Shown here: positions 57,401 through 64,000 of the stretch, piece by piece
Layout: the number at the start of each line of letters is the position of its first letter
Position numbering within the stretch: position 1 is the stretch's first letter
Position numbers and translations under genes: made by a program
Origin: Vitrella brassicaformis
Taxonomy: Eukaryota; Sar; Vitrellaceae
Assembly (NCBI GenBank): GCA_001179505.1
Contig: CDMY01000209.1
Coordinates: forward strand, 58,660 to 122,659
Reading direction: 5' to 3'
DNA length: 64,000 nt
Notes under the pieces: generated by a model
What the model was told of the DNA's origin: nothing
The model's database searches: none
What the model saw: the letters and a program-made list of their open reading frames with translations, nothing else

Positions 57401-58443
57401 GTCTCATTGTGGCTACCCACCTGAATACGATTCCCTTGTCGAGCAGCTTCTTCTTGAGGACGCTGTAGTTCTCTATCGTACCGTTGTGAACCAAACTCAG
57501 GCGGTCTTTCTGCACCATATCGACACATACACATCAGCAGGGATCCGTCCATGTCATCCATCCATCCATCCATCTGTGCACCGCTCACGTAGTCTTGGTG
57601 TGGGTGTGCGTTGGTGTCGGTCTTGGCGCCGTGAGTTGCCCTGAACGAAGAAAACCAAATGAAAGGCCAAACAGACGTTTCGCTTTGCCACACGGTAATG
57701 ACTGGCTGACCATCGTGTGTGGGCGATCCCTATCTTGTGGCCGCCGTGCATCTGGACACAGACACATCCACGTAAACGCAGGTCACGTCGATGTCGGCCA
57801 CACTCTATGTACCGGTGGCGATTCTCGTTCGAGTATGTCGATGGAGTCGTGTGTGCTGCCCTTGCTCGCGAATTTGGTCGTGAGCAGCTTGCCCTCGTTG
57901 ATCGTCGTGATGCCTGACCATAACACAACCAACCACACACAACATGAGCGGTGAAGGACACCAAGTTCATCCCCACTATCCCTCCGCCCACCCACCGCAT
58001 GAGTCGTAACCCCTGTTCTGCAGAATCGAGATGCCTGCAGCGCAGACAGCACAATCCACACACAACGAGATCACACACAGAGTGCGTCATCTCCCCACCC
58101 TCCCTCACCCCCCCTCACCTTCCATGAGGACCGGCTGCACATCTTTCTGGCCAATGTAGGCCACGATGCCGCAGCAGTTGGCCGGTGGCCGCCGCCACTT
58201 CTCACTCCACCACGCGTACCCGCCATAAGCCAGCAACGCTCCGCCCACCGACGATGCCCAGCCGGGCACGCTCCCGTCACCGCTCCGGCCGCAACGCTCG
58301 CCGCCGTCGCTGTTTTCGCGAAAACGGTGGCCGCTTGCCGCCTGTGCTGGCGCACAGGTTGCCAGGGATGCACTGGTGGTGGGAAAGCGGCAAAGCAGCC
58401 GCAGATGAGCCGCTGTCGCCGCTGTGCGAATGCACCGATCCAT
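54463..58443 (-). CDS. Glutamine--fructose-6-phosphate aminotransferase (isomerising), with N-terminal extension
   Basis: About 20 small minus-strand exons. The glutaminase domain begins [12 protein letters not shown], with [38 protein letters not shown], and [11 protein letters not shown]. The two isomerase (SIS) domains show [77 protein letters not shown]-type blocks, [12 protein letters not shown], and the C-terminal [14 protein letters not shown]. It makes glucosamine-6-phosphate, the entry to UDP-GlcNAc, chitin-type polymers, GPI anchors and glycans. The catalytic Cys normally follows the initiator Met. Here no Met sits next to CGIVAY; instead about 90 residues precede it, including a hydrophobic patch ([14 protein letters not shown]). 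Either processing or an unseen start is needed. It diverges from the pyrophosphatase gene with 255 bp between starts. Confidence 0.9.
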
Positions 58444-58698
58444 AGCGATGATCCGCACCGGATGAAGGATATCTGCGTGTCAGACTACGTCCACATGCCC
58501 TCAGAAGGGCGCGAAAGCCGCTTCCTGGCGGTTTCAGGGAGCATCCTCTTCCTAATTTTGCGAGCTACTAGTCGCCATCTGCGAGCTTGGTTGAGCCGCC
58601 AAGTCCCATCTTGCACGACGCCTGCAAGCAGCTCAAAGCGCTTCACACGCACGAGGACCGCACAGATCCCAGCCTGATCTGAGTGAGGTTCAGCGACA
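58444..58698. promoter_or_regulatory. Divergent intergenic region (amidotransferase / pyrophosphatase)
   Basis: 255 bp between two start codons in opposite orientation. It must contain both 5' UTRs and promoters. No individual element recognised. Confidence 0.5.
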
Positions 58699-62739
<4,041 letters not shown>

Positions 62740-64000
62740 TGATCGATCGGCACAATACAAATGACTGACAGCAAGTACGTGAACGTGACTGTTTAGGTTG
62801 TACGTTCGTGAGCGAGTGCATGAATGCATGGGTGCCTATCTAACCGGATGTCTGACTGTCTGCCTTCTGCCCGACATGTGATCTGTTACTCTCGCCCCTC
62901 TCGCTTTTGATTTCTCTCTTGGTGTCGTCTGCCTGCCTGCCTGTCTGTCTGGCTGTCTGAACGTACCTACCGTGTCTCACTCGTTCATTCACACAGCCGT
63001 CCTTCCCGTCTCTGGATGCTCTCCTTTTTCTTCTCTATTTGTCAATCAGCAAGGCCTGACACACAATACAACACAACACATCACATCACAGGCACCCCTC
63101 TTAAGCACATGGCAGTGGGGACAGTAAGGGTAAGTGTCGGTCGCTCGTGCGCAGAGGAAGAGAGCATCCGTGAGGAGAGAGGTGTCCGGTCGGTGAGTGA
63201 TTCGTTTTTGTCGGCACACGTACACATACATACACACACTCATGCGTACATGTTCGTGCGTACTTGTACGGTCTACACGTGTATGGAACCATACAGACAA
63301 ACTGAGTGGATCGACCGGCAACGGCGACACACATATACACACTTTTCACAGATCTGGTTGGAGAGATTGGTTGGATGCGTGTACGGATGTGGTTGCTGCA
63401 GTGATTGCTTCACAAGTCACACGGCGTGGTGCGTTCAAGGGAGCCACTCGCTGCTGCATGTCGGTCGGTCGGTCGGTCAATTTTCGGTCCTCATCCATAG
63501 GGCGTCCGCACCGTGCTTCTCTGTCAGTCTGTCAGTCTGTCTGTCTGCTGCGTCGCTCTCGCGTCTATCGGGCTGCGGTTTGCTTCACATGAACACAACA
63601 GTTCACTCTTTGCTTTTCTGTAAGGACAAGATCACCACACACACACAACAACAAGATTGTTCCAACTCTTCTGGGCTGGCAGACAGGGGATGAGCGCATC
63701 CACCATTTTTCTGCTTACTCGAATGGCCGAATGGGGGGGGACGGGAGACAGAATGCCTCTGGGTTCTTCTCTGCGCTTCTCGCCTGCTCACACGGGGGGA
63801 GGGAGGCTATTTTTCCTGTCAATACTACACTCATCCCCTATTGATGTATACAGCATTAATACAGCAGCATCCACACACATTGACAGAGCGGGTGGACAGA
63901 CAGACAGACAAGCACAGAAGGCCGGTAGGCTTCATTTTATCGGAACAAGAAGTTTTTGGTTGCTTTGAGGAGAGGAGCGAGCGGGGAGGGGGGGGGGGGG
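62740..64000. other. Non-coding or unassigned tail, ends in a G-run
   Basis: About 1.26 kb with TGTC/CTGC and CA microsatellites. Longest open frames (such as 63016-63693) show no motif or splice logic. The last 13 bases are G only, which may mark an assembly gap or a true homopolymer. Confidence 0.5.

Noticed and set aside
63016-63693. 226-codon + strand frame near the right end
   Set aside because: Microsatellite-derived, no motif, no splice support.
63980-64000. Terminal G-run as a telomere
   Set aside because: It is a plain homopolymer, not a telomeric repeat such as TTTAGGG; it may be an assembly edge.

Overview
This is nuclear DNA from a eukaryote, gene-dense and intron-rich. Nearly every protein can only be read by joining many small exons across GT...AG introns, mostly about 50-120 nt long, with donors like GTGAG/GTAAG and acceptors ending TGCAG. 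Introns and spacers are full of TGTC/CTGT and CA/GA microsatellites. The gene content (ankyrin-TRP-like channel, GPI-phospholipase D, membrane pyrophosphatase, AP2-like protein, PAN-domain membrane proteins, and a bacterial-type glutaredoxin 2 behind a signal peptide) points to an alveolate alga. A chromerid such as Vitrella is my best guess; this is inference, not proof.

Layout. 1-9.4 kb: the 5' part of an ankyrin gene (-), secreted metallophosphatase (+), WD40 protein (+), presequence-bearing glutaredoxin 2 (-), and a methyltransferase-like protein (+). 10-11.6 kb: ankyrin protein (-). 12-16.3 kb: a duplicated gene family copy, odd inverted repeats, a three-unit tandem repeat with a conserved stem-loop, and a degenerate gene. 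16.6-24.9 kb: AP2-like protein (-), J-domain protein (-), and a pseudokinase with broken frames (+). 25.4-27.9 kb: two more copies of the 12.5-kb family, one with two nonsense codons. 28.3-34.5 kb: zuotin/DNAJC2 (-) and a PH-domain protein (+). 34.7-40.2 kb: an unresolved gene (-) and an ankyrin-TRP channel (+) paralogous to the gene at the left edge. 40.5-44.0 kb: GPI-phospholipase D (-). 44.3-54.1 kb: tandem duplication of a large PAN-domain, multi-pass membrane protein gene (-), each copy followed by about 1 kb of shared repeat. 54.4-62.7 kb: glutamine-fructose-6-phosphate amidotransferase (-) and a proton pyrophosphatase (+), divergent. 62.7-64 kb: no gene seen.

Genes are not in operons, but many start back to back with very short spacers (about 40-260 bp), implying shared bidirectional promoters. 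The most novel candidates are the PAN plus multi-pass receptors, the inverted ankyrin-TRP paralog pair, the covarying stem-loop repeat, and an amidotransferase whose nucleophilic Cys is buried behind an N-terminal extension. Exon boundaries were fitted by eye with phase checks. Where phases do not close, the entry says so.
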